A DNA stretch of 64,000 bases from Zhengitettix transpicula. Its lineage: Eukaryota; Arthropoda; Insecta; Orthoptera; Tetrigidae. Numbering within the stretch: position 1 is the stretch's first letter; every line of letters starts with the position of its first letter. The position numbers and the translations under genes were made by a program. Under the pieces are notes generated by a model. The model saw nothing but the letters and a program-made list of their open reading frames with translations, made no database searches and was not told the origin of the DNA. The DNA is taken from positions 135,353,032-135,417,031 of the forward strand of contig CM073591.1 in NCBI GenBank assembly GCA_037074705.1, given 5' to 3'. This document shows positions 25,401 through 36,689 of the stretch, piece after piece.

Positions 25401-26528
25401 ATAAATATTAATTGAGTAGGTGAAAATTATATTTTTTATATGGGCATGAGGCCGATAAATATGTCAGAACACATCAATGTTGGCTGATTCTTAAAGAAGA
25501 TATTTTAAAACGTTTGAAAAGATGGTTAACTTTTTTAATTTATATTATTAATTAAACAGATGAAAATTAAAGTATTAATTTTAATTATTTTTATTTTATA
25601 ATCAGTAGAATTATGTGTAGTCCTTAAATGTATGGCGTTTCGTCATTGATTTGTTATTAGTATCTATCTGATATTGTCAAATATTTGACAAAACTACCAG
25701 CAGTCATCTATAGTCTGATTAATGAAATTATGAAAAACTATTGCATAGAAATGTCAGTAGAGGGGTAGGTTTTAGTATTAAAAACAATTATATTACTATT
25801 AGTTCATTGCTCTTAAATTTAACATTAAATTATGAACAATCTTATTAGTACAATTAGTCATGTATAAATAATATTTTTATTGTTACAGTAATTTCAGTGG
25901 GTCTGTTGTAATTTGTAACTCCCAAATGCGAATTTCGCAAGTCAATAGAGCCGCTGGTACGTTTTCTAACCAGCTAGGTGCAGTTATGTTTTCCGACAGT
26001 AACTGTGGTTGACAGGGCTCATTTAATAAGATTTACACTTCGAAGGCAGACAAATGGAGTCTCTGGCAAGTAGAAGGCGACTGGTCGGCGTCCCATCAGT
26101 CAGCTCGTTCTGGTTCACGAGTTAGTGAAAGCAAGGCACTCCGAAACCAAAGTGCTCTGGAGCAGCAGCCAATTACCTAACAGCAAACTACTATGGTTTA
26201 CACCTAAGTGACCGAAAACTACACTAATGACTCGTATTACGAAGGTTATACCAGCGAGGTCAGCGCATTCGTGTATATGCAACTAATGCTGAAATATCAG
26301 AGTACCCTTGTAGAAATCCGTAAATTACATAAGACACATGTGTCATACAGATCACACAGCTGTAGTTTATCCTTGTTTTAATATCTTTATTGGTTGTCGA
26401 TTTACAGAAAAGACATCTAAAATGGAATAAAGAAATTAGTTTAATACCACAGTTTTTGGGGAAATTGTCCATTAAAGACATATAAAAATAAGTAAATATT
26501 AATTATGAAGTAAAAAGGAAAGTATTTG
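22421..26528. other. Long very AT-rich stretch, nothing recognised
   Basis: About 4 kb without a supportable feature, with the most AT-rich DNA of the window between 24200 and 25900. Short open frames (for example 22499-22756) look like chance. Confidence 0.5.
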
Positions 26529-26705
26529 ACAGAACCGCGATTCGAACCAGGGACCACGCTTTCACTAAGCGACCGTAATCGAGACGTAATCAATATAATA
26601 AGGAAATGGAAGATACTTGTCGACGGCTCGACTCGATCAGCGTAAATCAATGGAAGAGCGGCTGCTTACTAAGCAGCGGTCTTGTTTCAATCACGTATTT
26701 TCCAT
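26529..26705. repeat. tRNA-like SINE-head region (two facing tRNA-like pieces)
   Basis: On the minus strand 26538-26548 reads GGTTCGAATCG, matching the polymerase III B box, preceded by GCGTGGTCCCT. On the plus strand 26640-26700 resembles a tRNA from the D arm on. It has TAAATCAATGGAAGAGCGG (A-box-like), a perfect 5-bp anticodon-like stem GCTGC/GCAGC with loop TTACTAA, and a decayed T arm. No acceptor stem can be formed, so neither is a working tRNA gene. A tRNA-derived SINE is the better explanation. Confidence 0.4.
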
Positions 26706-26743
26706 CTTACTTTTTAATAAATATTGATCTCGCTTTCTAGTTT

Positions 26744-26897
26744 GTAAAAGAATTTCCGTTTAAATATTAATAACCATTTTCATTAAGAGATTTAAAGTGT
26801 GTGAACTGAATTTCAATCGCCAAGAGTTAGCAGACAATGTAATGTATGAATTCAGTATTTGTTTCCACACCAAGAACGGGGAAGTATTGACTGCGTC
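26744..26897 (+). repeat. 154-bp inverted duplication, left copy
   Basis: This segment recurs in inverted orientation at 28323-28476 with five substitutions that I can count, about 97% identity. Shared landmarks are AAAGAATTTCCGTTTAAATA at one end and AAGTATTGACTGCGTC at the other. No coding or structural role is visible. The inversion with 1.4 kb between the copies suggests either a foldback transposon or a separate insertion of one copy. Confidence 0.9.
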
Positions 26898-27690
26898 CTG
26901 ACAATGACGCATGAATGCCACTTGGATTGTCACGTGCCACTTAGCTGAATTGCTATGTCGCGAGGAAGGCGTGTGCTTTGGTGGCATCTTAGTTTTGGTA
27001 CAGAGCCAGAGGCGACGCGAGAAGATTGAACGCTGGCGGTCTTACGAACTGCTTACGTAACAACTGTAATAGGAAATTTAAAGTAGTACGTAACATACAG
27101 TGTAATTAGTGGTACAATGCAATTTTTGTAACTAGAGAAAAATTATTACATACCAAACAAGCGGAGGAAGCAGAAAAAAACCCTTAAGGTGCCGAGTTAT
27201 CACATTTTGGAAAACTACAGTTATACAAATTAATAGATTCATTCAATTTCCTTGCGAAAATAACGGTCGGAGTGTTTAGAACACACAATATTTTTAAAAG
27301 TTTTAATTTAACGCCTGCTTTTGAATTAATAAAACAATTGATGATATGATAAGAAATTTGTATTCCTTATTTATATGATAACGACGTTTCAATGCCTTTT
27401 ATGATCTTCTTTAGCATTTTCCAAATAAATACAGTAAACTATCGCAAAAAAAACGATTAACAAATTATTAAGTTCACACAGTCTTGCTTCAATCTTGTTA
27501 GCGTTAAGTGAATTGTGTGCCTCGGACCCTCTTTCAAAACTGTGTTAAAGGACTTGTGCTAGTTTGAAAAATACCTGAATACGATATAAAAGGTTTCGAG
27601 AGGTCGTTATAAGATAAATAAAACAATAAAAAGGTCATCATTTGTTTTATTAACACAATATTTTTCTTCGAAGGTGGTATCCCTCCCCGT
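26898..27690. other. Intervening DNA with a PLE-terminal-like scrap
   Basis: The minus strand around 27420-27385 reads GCTAAAGAAGATC ... ATTGAAACGTCGT, a decayed version of the hammerhead-like core seen in other foldback units. The rest is AT-rich with no gene. Confidence 0.35.
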
Positions 27691-27699
27691 ACGATGTCA

Positions 27700-27800
27700 A
27701 TCAGTTTCAGTAAGCGATTAGAGCTTCACCGCGTTAGACAGTTGTGTATGTGCTTGATACGCGCGGCCTGCCCTTCGCTCCCTGAAACTGCGCCACCTGC
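27700..27800 (+). repeat. Dispersed repeat pair E, copy 1
   Basis: This aligns by eye with 38529-38627. Both carry CAGTTTCA, TTAGAGCTT.ACCGCGTTAGA, a TATGTG segment and a CT-rich CTGCGYCACC block. Divergence is high (roughly a quarter of positions), so it is an old repeat of unknown class. Confidence 0.55.
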
Positions 27801-28284
27801 CTACACTGCTGACACTTGCTATTCAACTATATGAGATGCCCTACTTTAAACTGCACCTCTCCTCGCTTCACTTCAGTACAATGCCTACATAAATTAAACG
27901 TATTTTCAAATACCATATATATTCAAATTTTATATTTCTACTTCGTTTTTTCAATTATATTAATACAATACCTATTATTATACAAGAATTCACTATTACA
28001 CACTTTATTATAAATTACTAACTATACAATACAACGTTCTTCGTCTCATTAGTAACCCTGTTTTAATCCTACGAGGAAACAACATACATAAATATTGTAA
28101 TTATTAAATTAAATATCATTTAATATCCTTCATTATTAATTCAGAATATAGTTTTACTTTTTGTTGATATTAGATAAATAAATTAATTAATTTTTCAAGT
28201 ATTTTATGCTTTTCAAAGGCATTTATTGATGTTAATTGCGTAACGCACATGGCATACGCGGTGACTAGTAAACGCACACAGACA

Positions 28285-28515
28285 CACACATAATCATCAA
28301 CGGTTTTATCAATTTTTTAGGTGACGCAGTCAATACTTCTCCGTTCTTGGTGTGGAAACAAGTACTGAATTCATACATTACATTGTCTGCTAACTATTGG
28401 CCATTGAAATTCAGGTCACACACTTTAAATCTCTTAATGAAAATGGTTATTAATATTTAAACGGAAATTCTTTTACACACATAATCATCAACGGTTTTAT
28501 CAATTTTTTAGGTGA
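28285..28515. repeat. 154-bp inverted copy flanked by 41-bp direct repeats
   Basis: The 154-bp right copy (28323-28476, minus orientation relative to 26744-26897) sits exactly between two direct repeats that read as identical, about 28284-28324 and 28475-28515. Both contain ATAATCATCAACGG and TATCAATTTTTTAGGTGA. The flanks overlap the ends of the inverted copy by one or two bases, as if the flanking DNA was duplicated when the segment arrived. Confidence 0.88.
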
Positions 28516-29236
28516 AATTTCTCTTAGTTGCACCACACTACGAGTATCAAGTTCATTTTACCCCATTTTAATGTCAATTATCATCTAGTTAGACCCTGCC
28601 ATATTTTTAATTTCCATGAGCCATCTATCAAATCTTGGTTTCTCATGATTTTTTGGGTTCTAGCTATTCATTTATATAACCTTTTCGTAACTTATCATGG
28701 AGACTAATAAATCTAGTCAATGCTACATAAATAACATCTATAAAATACTTTTTATCAATAAAAAATATGTTTTTAATTAATTATTAATGGTAGCATATAA
28801 TATAGTGTGTTCCACTTTATTTTTCTATCAGCCGAAGCAAGAGAATTGAAATTACTAAGGAGAAATAGAATTGTCGCAGGTTTGAGAAATTGGGAAGCCT
28901 GCAATAAATACAAAGCAGAGATTTGAAAAATCAATAAATGTGTTAAAATATGGGTGCTTGTTACGCAAATATGAAGGTAAGATTAACATTAATAAAAAAG
29001 TATTAACTGAAATTAAATATTTTTAATCCTAATTAAACTCCATAATTTTACAGTGGCGGATATGAATGGTGGAATATTTTAAGCTAAAATTATAATATTA
29101 GAGGAAATATTGTGATATTTTGTGTCATGGAAATGAACGTGGCTTACCTATAAGAGCCTGCTGGTCATAGTCTGTAAAGCACCAATCAGAAGCAGCCACT
29201 ATAATAACGGTTACAGAGGTAAGAAAATACGGTTGA
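28516..29236. other. AT-rich DNA, nothing recognised
   Basis: No supported feature between the inverted copy and the next family A piece. Confidence 0.45.
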
Positions 29237-29237
29237 G

Positions 29238-29475
29238 GCATGGAGATGGGAATGCTGCTCCTTTACAGAAAATCCAACTTCTGTCCTGGGAGGGGCATGG
29301 AAAAAATACGATCTACATGATTCAGGTTTTCTCTGCGTGATATTTAGGTGAATTCCGGATAAGATAAGGCCTGGTGGCCCTAGTTAAGCAATTTCAGATC
29401 CGTCCATTACTATACCTTCCTATAATTTTAAAGGGGAGAAGCCACCACGTGGATGACCCTCACGTAGTGTGTTTG
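29238..29475 (-). repeat. Dispersed repeat family A, copy 6 (diverged)
   Basis: On the plus strand it shows GATTCAGGTTTTCTCTGCGT, TTTAGGTGAATTCCGGATAA, GGCCTGGTGGCCCTAGTTAA and AAGCCACCACGTGGATGACC, in the order expected of a reversed family A copy. It is more diverged than the other copies, with a different left part. Confidence 0.65.
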
Positions 29476-29496
29476 TAGAAAGAAAAATATGTAAAG

Positions 29497-30025
29497 AGGC
29501 ACTTGCTGAAATCGGCCTATCCGAAAATCGCTATACTCTTTTGCGAAGAGTTAGAAGTGCTAAAAAGAAAACTAACAGCTGTGCCAGCGCTGGTCTTCTT
29601 CGACCCTGGTAGATGCCTCCGCACCTCAGCCGATTCGTCTTCGCTCGGCTTGGGAGCAGTGTTAGAGCAATTTTACCCGACGTGGACCAACGACAATAAA
29701 ACACAGCGGAACGTCTGGATGCCGGTGTACGACGCCAACTGAAAGTCGTCCTGCGCAAATAGAAAAAGAAGCGCTCGCACTCACATGGGCGTGTGAAAAA
29801 TTTTCCGGTTTTCTTGAAGGAAAAATGGATTTAACACTGAGCACAGATCACAACCCCGTTCTATACCTGCTAGGAAACAAACCAATCAGTGAACTATAGC
29901 CGTGTTTGCAAATATGACGCATGAGACTAATGAGATATAAATACAGAATCTAAAATATTGCTGGCAAAAATATTATCACAGGAGACGCTTTTCATTCAAC
30001 ACGAGTGTTCAATATATGTTCGAAA
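29497..30025 (+). pseudogene. Ty3/gypsy RNase H fragment
   Basis: Translation gives KLTAVPALVFFDPGRCLRTS, then ADSSSLGLGAVLEQ, then (after a frame change) QIEKEALALTWACEKFSGFL and LTLSTDHNPVLYLLG. Finally there are stop-broken pieces resembling RLMRYKY and KNIITGDAFH. This is the retroelement RNase H domain with its first acidic position read as Ala-Asp-Ser, the Glu of KEALA, and the Asp of STDH. At least one frameshift and several stops are present, and no reverse transcriptase or integrase is attached. It differs clearly from the intact gypsy at 42-46.8 kb, so it is a second, old lineage. Confidence 0.82.
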
Positions 30026-30217
30026 CCAGAGTAGCTTCTCTAAGCCATGAGAGAGAACCTAGGAGAAAGGCTGCATGCCTCTGAGTCGCAATCATTGATT
30101 AAACAACACTAATTGTTAATGCTCTAATTGGATAATTTGACCAGCTTCGACTATATCTGATGTGGACATTGATTCGCGAATACCGTGTTACCCACCCCAC
30201 TTACATTATTACATAAT

Positions 30218-30310
30218 TATGTAGGGCGTGGGACAAATATCAAGTGCTGGGGCTAGTACGAAATTCCGACACACACTTTCCCGATGCACGTTTTCCCGAA
30301 AGGTGAGTTA
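30218..30310 (-). repeat. Possible small family A scrap
   Basis: GGGCGTGGGACAAATATCAA and a CCCGATGCACG...CCCGAAAGGTGAG stretch recall the middle of family A in minus orientation. It is short and diverged. Confidence 0.35.
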
Positions 30311-30499
30311 TATTATTACACCTGATTATTATTGTAAACTAAGTTACTCAATAAAGCTTGGAATAATTTCAACCGAACATGGTACGCGCATCACTTAAGA
30401 TACAGGAACAAACCTCTTGGATTTAATATTACTCCAGCACCTCTATGGGATAGACTTTGACTTAACCGTGCTGGAATGCTACTCCCACAACACAGAATT

Positions 30500-30835
30500 T
30501 GACACCAATATTGGCCTTTTTCGTAATTTTTATTACTCCATTTCACCCCTTTTCTAGACTTTATGTTTATAGGGGATGAAATTTTTCACTGAAAACATTG
30601 AGAGTGATGTTATGAATATGAACGACGCCGTAAACTACTTATTCGTCGCCAATATAGTTCTTAACACATATTTTGAAAATTCCGCCCCCTTCCCCTTCCA
30701 CCCACAGGAGTGCTAGAATTATCTTAAACCCACGGGGTATTTTCATGAATCTTCAGTAATACCTGTACCAAGTTTGGTTGAAATAGTTCCACGCATTAAT
30801 GAGTAACTTTACAATAATCATGAGGTATATTAAGG
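30500..30835 (+). repeat. Dispersed repeat pair D, copy 1
   Basis: It shares GATTTGACACCAAT-like and GTACCAAGTTTG.TT.AAA motifs, in that order, with 36690-36830. The second motif with following TTCCACGC resembles a common arthropod repeat. The class is unknown. Confidence 0.4.
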
Positions 30836-31088
30836 TAACTAACACATTAAATGTTCTAAAATATTAATATTATGCTTTATTTCGTAAAAATGGGGAAATT
30901 TCTGGAAAAGTATTCGTCGGGGAAACGTTTCCTTTTATTCTCAATTTTCTTTACAGTCTGTCCCTAGATAATTCGTAAATTTAGTGATATATTAAATAAA
31001 TTGCTTGAAGTAGTCCATTGACTACTTCATTAACTGAAATAAAGTTTTAACTTATGTATAAGTAACATAAAATAGTCGAAAACAATAA

Positions 31089-32409
31089 TTATTTAGGTCT
31101 ACGTGACAGGTCCGAAGGTTTCAACCTTTTGAGTCGCCGTATGTTGTCATCCTCTTCGAACAAACCCTTAGAAAGTTTCTTTGGATGTTCACTAATTCTG
31201 TCGCGATATTGAACACTAAATTTATGTATCGTTTCACTAACAGTGTCTATTCCTAGATCACTAATGATGACGATGTTCGGGACGTTGATCAATGTTCTTA
31301 ACACTTTTGAATGAAATCTTTTCAGGATATTTATGCTGGAGTTGTAAGCCGTACCCCATAAGGCTACACTGGCTTGAGAAAGGTTTTGTACAGGAGGATC
31401 TTGTTTTCTGTTGACAGTTGTGAACGCCTTCCTAGCAGCCAGTACATGTTACGAAGTTGTAAATCAAGTTGTTTTCTCTTCTTCTTTATAAAATTTTTCC
31501 ACGTCAACCTACTATCCAAATGGAGTCCCAGATATTTTTCTGCATCTGTTTGAGGAATTTGTTGCCCATTTAGTTGGACTGGTGGACAAGTTTCTCTCCT
31601 CAGTGTGAAGGTTACATGGATAGATTTAGCGCAATTTATTTTTACTCTCCATCGTTTGAGCCAGGTGTGTAATTTATTTAGATATTCTTGTAGAAGTTGG
31701 ACGCTACAACTGGGTTTTGATTCGATGCGAGTACTGCTGTGTCACAGTAATTTTATTAGAGGTGGGTAAGTCGGACGTGTATATATTATACAGTATGGGA
31801 CCTCTGAAACTTCCTTGTGGAACTCCATAATTTATTTGATATAAGGCTGTTATGGTATAACAAAATTTTACTTGGAAGTGTCTATTCGTAAGAAATGAGC
31901 AAAGTAAGAGGTAGATGTCGGGTGGCTGGATTTTTTACCTTATAAAGTAGCCCAACGTGCCAAACCTTGTCAAAGACTTGGGTCACATCTAGGGTTGCTG
32001 CAGAACAATATATTTTTTGTTCAAAATCTTTTTTAATAGTTTCCATAACACGGTTAATCTGCTCGATTGTGGCGTGATGTTCGCGAAAACCTAACTGGTG
32101 TTCTGCAATAATGTTATTTTCTTGCATTAACGATTTTATTCGCTCCAGAGGCAGCTTTTCAAATATTTTTGATAGTATTGGTAAAAGACTTATTGGCCTG
32201 TATGAGGTAATTTGTGCTCTCCTGGTTTTGGAATTAAGATTATTGTAGCTACTTTCAATTGTTCGGGAAAGTGTCCTTATCTTAGTAAGGCGTTGAATAT
32301 ATATGTGATAAATCTAAAACATGTTTCAGGAAGTTCTTTTAGTAGTTTTCCTGTGATAAAGTCATAGCCAGGAGCATTTCTTATGTTTAGATTTTTTGCT
32401 ATAGCTCTT
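31089..32409 (-). pseudogene. Jockey-type reverse transcriptase pseudogene
   Basis: From 32409 downward the translation gives NAPGYDFITGKLLKELP, the open block 31882-32127 with HQLGFREHHATIEQINRVME and AATLDVTQVFDKVWH (palm motif A with its Asp), and then YGVPQGSFRGPILYNIYTSDLP. The catalytic YADD position reads Tyr-Cys-Asp (31741-31749), as if one codon were lost. It continues with EKYLGLHLDSRLTWKN, QLDLQLRNMYWLLGRRSQLS and a C-terminal block (31089-31304) containing IHKFSVQYRDRISEHPKKLS and IRRLKRLKPSDL. Several frameshifts and stops are present. Such proteins reverse-transcribe their own mRNA at a nicked target. Confidence 0.88.
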
Positions 32410-33543
32410 GAGATATTTATTATTATTATTATTATTACATTGGCGACCCGTATTTTATTACAATAGATTACACAGTGTTACTATTTATATACATCGATAT
32501 TCTTAACATTAGCTTTTTGGTTTCTATATTTATTCAGTTAGGTTTGATTCCTCGATAAAGTTTATGAGGTCTACGGCAGCTGTCGTTGAAGTACAGAGGT
32601 TGAGATGTGGTGTTTTGCTCTTCTGATGTCGTTGTACCTGCTGCAATACAAGAGTATATGGGGAATAGTTAGTCGTTGACTGCATTCTTCACATATTGGA
32701 GTAATTTAGGAGGTGGCTGTGTGTTAGTTTAAAGTGACCGGTTCTGATTCTTGATACTATTACTTGCTGTTTAATTTAGAATTTGTTTTTCGGTTGTTAA
32801 AGACATTAATATTTTTGTGGATGTCACTTTTCTTCATTTTTTTCCACTGCGTTTTTGCTTGGTTATTTATTTGATTCCACTTTTGATTGAGATCGCTGGT
32901 TGGACTTTCTTCAGATTGGGGTAATGTGAGGTTTAGTCTTTGTTTGAGCGTTTTCAATCTTTCATGGAATGAGGGGTTTCTCTATGTGTGGGGAGAGGTG
33001 GTGTTATGTTTCTTTTGATTCATGGGATTGCTCGAAGTATGAGATTTTAAGGCAATTCTTGTGCCCAGGCTTCGACTAGAAGGTTCCCAATCAGGCATGT
33101 CCGGATGACTCCCGTGGCAATACGAAGGGCGGTGTTGTGGATCGTGTCCAGTTTATGAAGCGTCTTTTTACATTAACCATCCTTGATGTAATTAAAACTT
33201 TGTACGTGGTTAGTAGTAGATGCATATTTGCACCCCAGTTCTTGCATGCTAAGGAATTTTAATACATTCAGCCTTTTGTTGCAGTCCTGTGCTAAACGGT
33301 TTATAAGCTTGGACAAGATTAATTTAGGTTAAAAGATGGTGCCCAGTATTTTGATGGAGTTTACTCTATGGATAGGTTGATCGTCTAGTTTTAGTGAGAT
33401 ACTTTCAGATTTATGTTTGTTTGAGAAATATATGACATTGGTATTCGGTACGGAGAATTTAAATCCTGTTTTTTGTGATCACTGATTGAGGTGATTTAAG
33501 GCTTGTTGCATGTTCAGTTGAGTATCATCTTTATTTTTTCCCG
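32410..33543 (-). mobile_element. Second LINE (I/jockey group), 5'-truncated, inserted in the first
   Basis: This element is inserted into the jockey LINE. It ends, on the minus strand, with an AATAAT microsatellite tail (32417-32437). It is 5'-truncated just at its catalytic DD box: its first recognisable residues are DDTQLNMQQALNHLN, with the preceding Tyr-Ala missing. A 13-bp target duplication, AAGAGCTAYAGCA with one difference, lies at 32397-32409 and 33544-33556 (given as minus-strand sequence). The tail, truncation and duplication are all expected of target-primed reverse transcription. Confidence 0.87.
32470..33535 (-). pseudogene. C-terminal reverse transcriptase remnant of the second LINE
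   Basis: Order along the minus strand: DDTQ, then GFKFSVPNTNVIYFSNKHK, DQPIHRVNSIKILG, DCNKRLNVLKFLS, NTALRIATGVIRTCLIG, then a Lys/Asn-rich spacer open at 32760-32957, SRIRTGHFKLTHSHLL, and a Cys/His-rich end with CEECSQRLTIPHILLYC. These are the thumb and C-terminal zinc-finger-like regions of I/jockey-group ORF2 proteins. I see no RNase H motif between ALRIATG and LTHSHLL. Stops and frameshifts are frequent, so it is a dead copy. Confidence 0.78.
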
Positions 33544-33720
33544 TGCTGTAGCTCTTTTAACTTCGCTTATTTTAAATTTCGAACATGGCGTGCACATTTG
33601 GAAAAGCGGCTCAAGTAGCTGTTGTATTTCGGTTGCATCTCCTGTCGTGGTTTTAGATTCGAAGGGTGTGAAGACCTCCATCGGCATAATGTTCTGTCGG
33701 GCAAACGTCAATCGGGATAT

Positions 33721-34010
33721 TGTTTTCGGGAAAACGTGCTTTGGACATACGTTTGTGTAAGGGTTTCCTGTATTAAATGTAGGAAAATGCTAGTAGATTC
33801 CTTAAAGCATAGCCAATGGGCTCCAGGTAACCATTCTTTCATATTGTCTCTCCCGTATACCCGCTTTTTACCGGTCTATGGTGCTTTATGCAATTGGCCT
33901 CATCATGGATTGATCTCAATTAGCGTTCATAAAAAAATTAGTACGAGGTCATCCTGTTATTTTCAATGCATATAAATGAAAATTTAATTTAATAAGAATA
34001 TTGTGAAACA
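33721..34010. other. Possible extension of the jockey LINE, unresolved
   Basis: The minus strand carries a frame ending in PKTISRLTFARQN that leads into the recognised jockey sequence, but upstream of about 33760 I find no motif. The 5' end of the LINE may lie here. Confidence 0.35.
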
Positions 34011-34016
34011 GCACGT

Positions 34017-34500
34017 TTTTTTAGGGCAACACGCTACATGAGGGTAATCCACGTTGGGCAACTCCCCTTTAATAGCATAGGAAGGGTAGAGGAAGGTAGC
34101 CAAGGGTTAACTAGGGCCCCCGAGTTATATGTTAAGGATCCTACCCAGCATTCGCCTAAAAGTAAACGCTAGAAAAACCTGCATCAGGTAGGTCGGGTAT
34201 TGGGAACTTGTCCCACGTCCTTCCGATAGCGGGAGAGGAGTTTGCTGTGGGGACGCTGCATTCCCTTCTCCGTGCCTCGACCAGTTTAGGAGGCAGCTGG
34301 CCGACCATTCCAATAAGAATAGCGGACAGCTCTTACCGTATGCCCAAGGTCTGTGACTCCGGAACATACACTTATCAGAACTGGTCGACGTGCCTCGGCT
34401 TGTACGAACCTTAGTTCAAAAACGGAGAGAGGAAAAGGCATCCCCAAAGGTAACCCTTTCGTATCTCTCCTACAAGGTTCTGCCTGCGAAACCGCACGTT
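34017..34500 (+). repeat. Dispersed repeat family A, copy 7 (long)
   Basis: This runs from CATGAGGGTAATCCACG through GCCAAGGGTTAACTAGGGCC, AACCTGCATCAGGTAGGTCG, GTGCCTCGACCAGTTTAGGA and TACCGTATGCCCAAGGTCTG to CCCCAAAGGTAACCCTTTCG and CTACAAGGTTCTGCCTGCG. It is co-extensive at its 3' end with copy 5, which defines the family's far end. Confidence 0.88.
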
Positions 34501-35887
34501 ATGACCGAAGAATTATATACTTCATCTTTTTAATAAGGACTACACGAAGTTTAGCTTACATATGGCGTAATTCTCGTTCACCAAAAAAAAATCCTGATGA
34601 TATTTGGTTGGAAGCTACCTCAGTTTGCAAACATATAATACAACGAAGAAAATAGATATATGGAAAGGAACGAAGACGAAGGTAGCAGTGATATATTGCT
34701 CGTATGTTATGGATGCTGCCACGGACAGCGCCATCTGTCTGGCAAGCGTCAGGCACACGCCGACAGCGATGTCTGTGAATTGATCGTTCTCAACAACAGT
34801 ATAAGAATGCAGCATTGTGCAGTAACTGTAAAGCACGAATTTCTAAGAAATAAATATTTTCTGAGTCATTACTCCGACGACTGGTTTATTGTCGTTATCA
34901 ATCAAGTTCTATTCTGGACATATGTATCCACGTCGCAGAGCTGTGGTCACATATTATTATTTTAGATGTACTAAAAATAAATACTTTAGCTTTTAGTACA
35001 AGTTGACTAAGAAACGTCTCTTGTTCCACTCATTTGACGTGGTTGCAGGATTTCTCATTTCTGGTGTCATCTGCTACGTTCCGAATTCATCCTAATGTAC
35101 TTTTCGATTGCTTGTGCTATACTTCCATATAATTCCAATACCCCAGACAGGTTAATGAAGCATGTCCGTTCTTATTTCTAACTGGTTTAATTATACTTAA
35201 AATGAATCTTAATACAATTAAATACTTTTATGGTAACAAGGACCGTTGACGTTAATGTGCACAAATAGCCAAAAACTTGGAGATTGTTTATGATTATTTC
35301 AGTACATCAACGTTAAATGCTTTTTTAATGTTAACTGCCGGTATCTTAAATAGTAAAACGGTTACTACTTCTCTCGCTCAAATAAAAGTTATAAATATTT
35401 ACTAACGTAGAATCAACAACTAACCATCAATTGGAAAAAAGACGTACAAATTATTTACAACGGTATTGAAATTTTCTAGGCCTGAGTACGAACAAGAAAA
35501 ATAGTAAAACCAATTAACACTTCCAATAATGTTTCAACACATTTGTAAATAAATTTCAAAATTATTTACTGCAGAGAAATTTTTCAGTGTAATTTCAAGT
35601 TTTTTTAAAATATTAATCAGTTTTGTCACAAGAATCATCAAGAGATTTGTAAAATTTTTGAACCCACTTGGACAAATGCCCATCATTTAATTCTTTGGAA
35701 ATATTTTCAACTTTTTTTATATTTAAATTCAATGTTTAAATTCATTGTAGACAAATATTTATCTTTATATCCGCTGAAGTGACAGAATATAGTACCATAA
35801 TTTTACAAGAAACACATTGTTCCGTAAATTTAACGATATCTCTTTTACACAAGTTTTATTTTCACTTTGACTGAATGCCTCATACTT
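34501..35887. other. Unrecognised, partly GC-balanced then AT-rich
   Basis: The stretch 34660-34840 is less AT-rich, with overlapping open frames on both strands that match nothing I know. The remainder is AT-rich without features. Confidence 0.4.
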
Positions 35888-35937
35888 TCGAATAATTGAG
35901 GATTAGAATGAATGTCTGAATGAAAATGATTAATAAA

Positions 35938-36127
35938 GAAGGTAGCCAATTCAGACAAAAAAGTGATTATATAAATACCACACAACGTTTTCTCAAAAGC
36001 TTTTGAGTTTTGTCAACTGACGAGTGCAGTTGTGTCACTAAAGGCTCTTCTTCGTACCCGAGGACAGGGACAAGGATCCTAGAAACGTTGTGTGCTTTTT
36101 ATATTATCACTTTTTTTCTGAATTGAC
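35938..36127. repeat. Foldback hammerhead-like unit
   Basis: The left arm (35942-35990) has GCCAATTCAGACAAAAAAGT, AAATACCACACAACGTTT. The right arm (36082-36126) has the complement. Between them the plus strand reads CCGAGGA (36058-36064; one mismatch from CTGANGA), GGGACAAGGATCC and GAAACGTTGTG. Direct repeats resembling GAATTGAGGAYTAGA sit outside (35890-35908 and 36139-36155), as if flanking DNA were duplicated. Confidence 0.75.
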
Positions 36128-36640
36128 TATATTTCTTATGAATTGAGGACTAGACTAAAATCGATTTCTGAATAAGCCATTGTTCAGTTTTTACATGGAA
36201 TAAGATATTACGACGAAAGTGTAAGAAAAGATTTAAAACATATCTGTGAACGTATTTTATTTCAAGTAGTTCTGTAATTGAATTGGTATGTTTTAAATTG
36301 GAAGTATAACAAAGTGATAATAAAAAGATTTTAAAGTGTTTACATTTTTCAATTCAAGTTAAATATAATTCCTTATTAAAATAGACTAAACACAAAGTTT
36401 CCGCAAAGATTGTGCCGTTTATTACGGATCTACAGAATATATTAACAGTCTCAAATAAACACCAGATGGTTGGTTGCAATGTTATATAGTTATTTTATAA
36501 TTTGGCAGCTGATACGCCGGTGTTTGTTTATTTTTATAAGGTAAAATAATTAATTCATCCATAATCTCTAGGTATTTTTCAATATTTTGTAATTAACATC
36601 TTCTGACCTACACCCGAATATTATAGAAGTTGAACTTAGT
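36128..36640. other. AT-rich DNA, nothing recognised
   Basis: No feature is supported between the foldback unit and the next repeat. Confidence 0.4.
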
Positions 36641-36689
36641 CTTTAACTGAATCGAAAGTATCACCGTACACCTAAGTGACCCAGAAAAG

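Larger units (their letters stand above)
31089..33720 (-). mobile_element. Jockey-type LINE, interrupted by a second LINE
   Basis: The jockey element occupies 33720-33544 and 32409-31089 (minus strand) and is split by the LINE at 32410-33543. Reading across the insertion, the piece FKISEVKRATARE (33590-33550) is followed on the far side by SRAIAKNLNIRNAPGYDFI, which is the normal order in jockey reverse transcriptases. The target duplication is described separately. The 5' limit near 33720 is uncertain, and no endonuclease domain is seen, so the copy is probably 5'-truncated. Confidence 0.85.

Noticed and set aside
26529..26705. Functional tRNA genes
   Set aside because: Only parts of the tRNA fold are present and no acceptor stem pairs, so I kept it as a tRNA-like SINE head instead.
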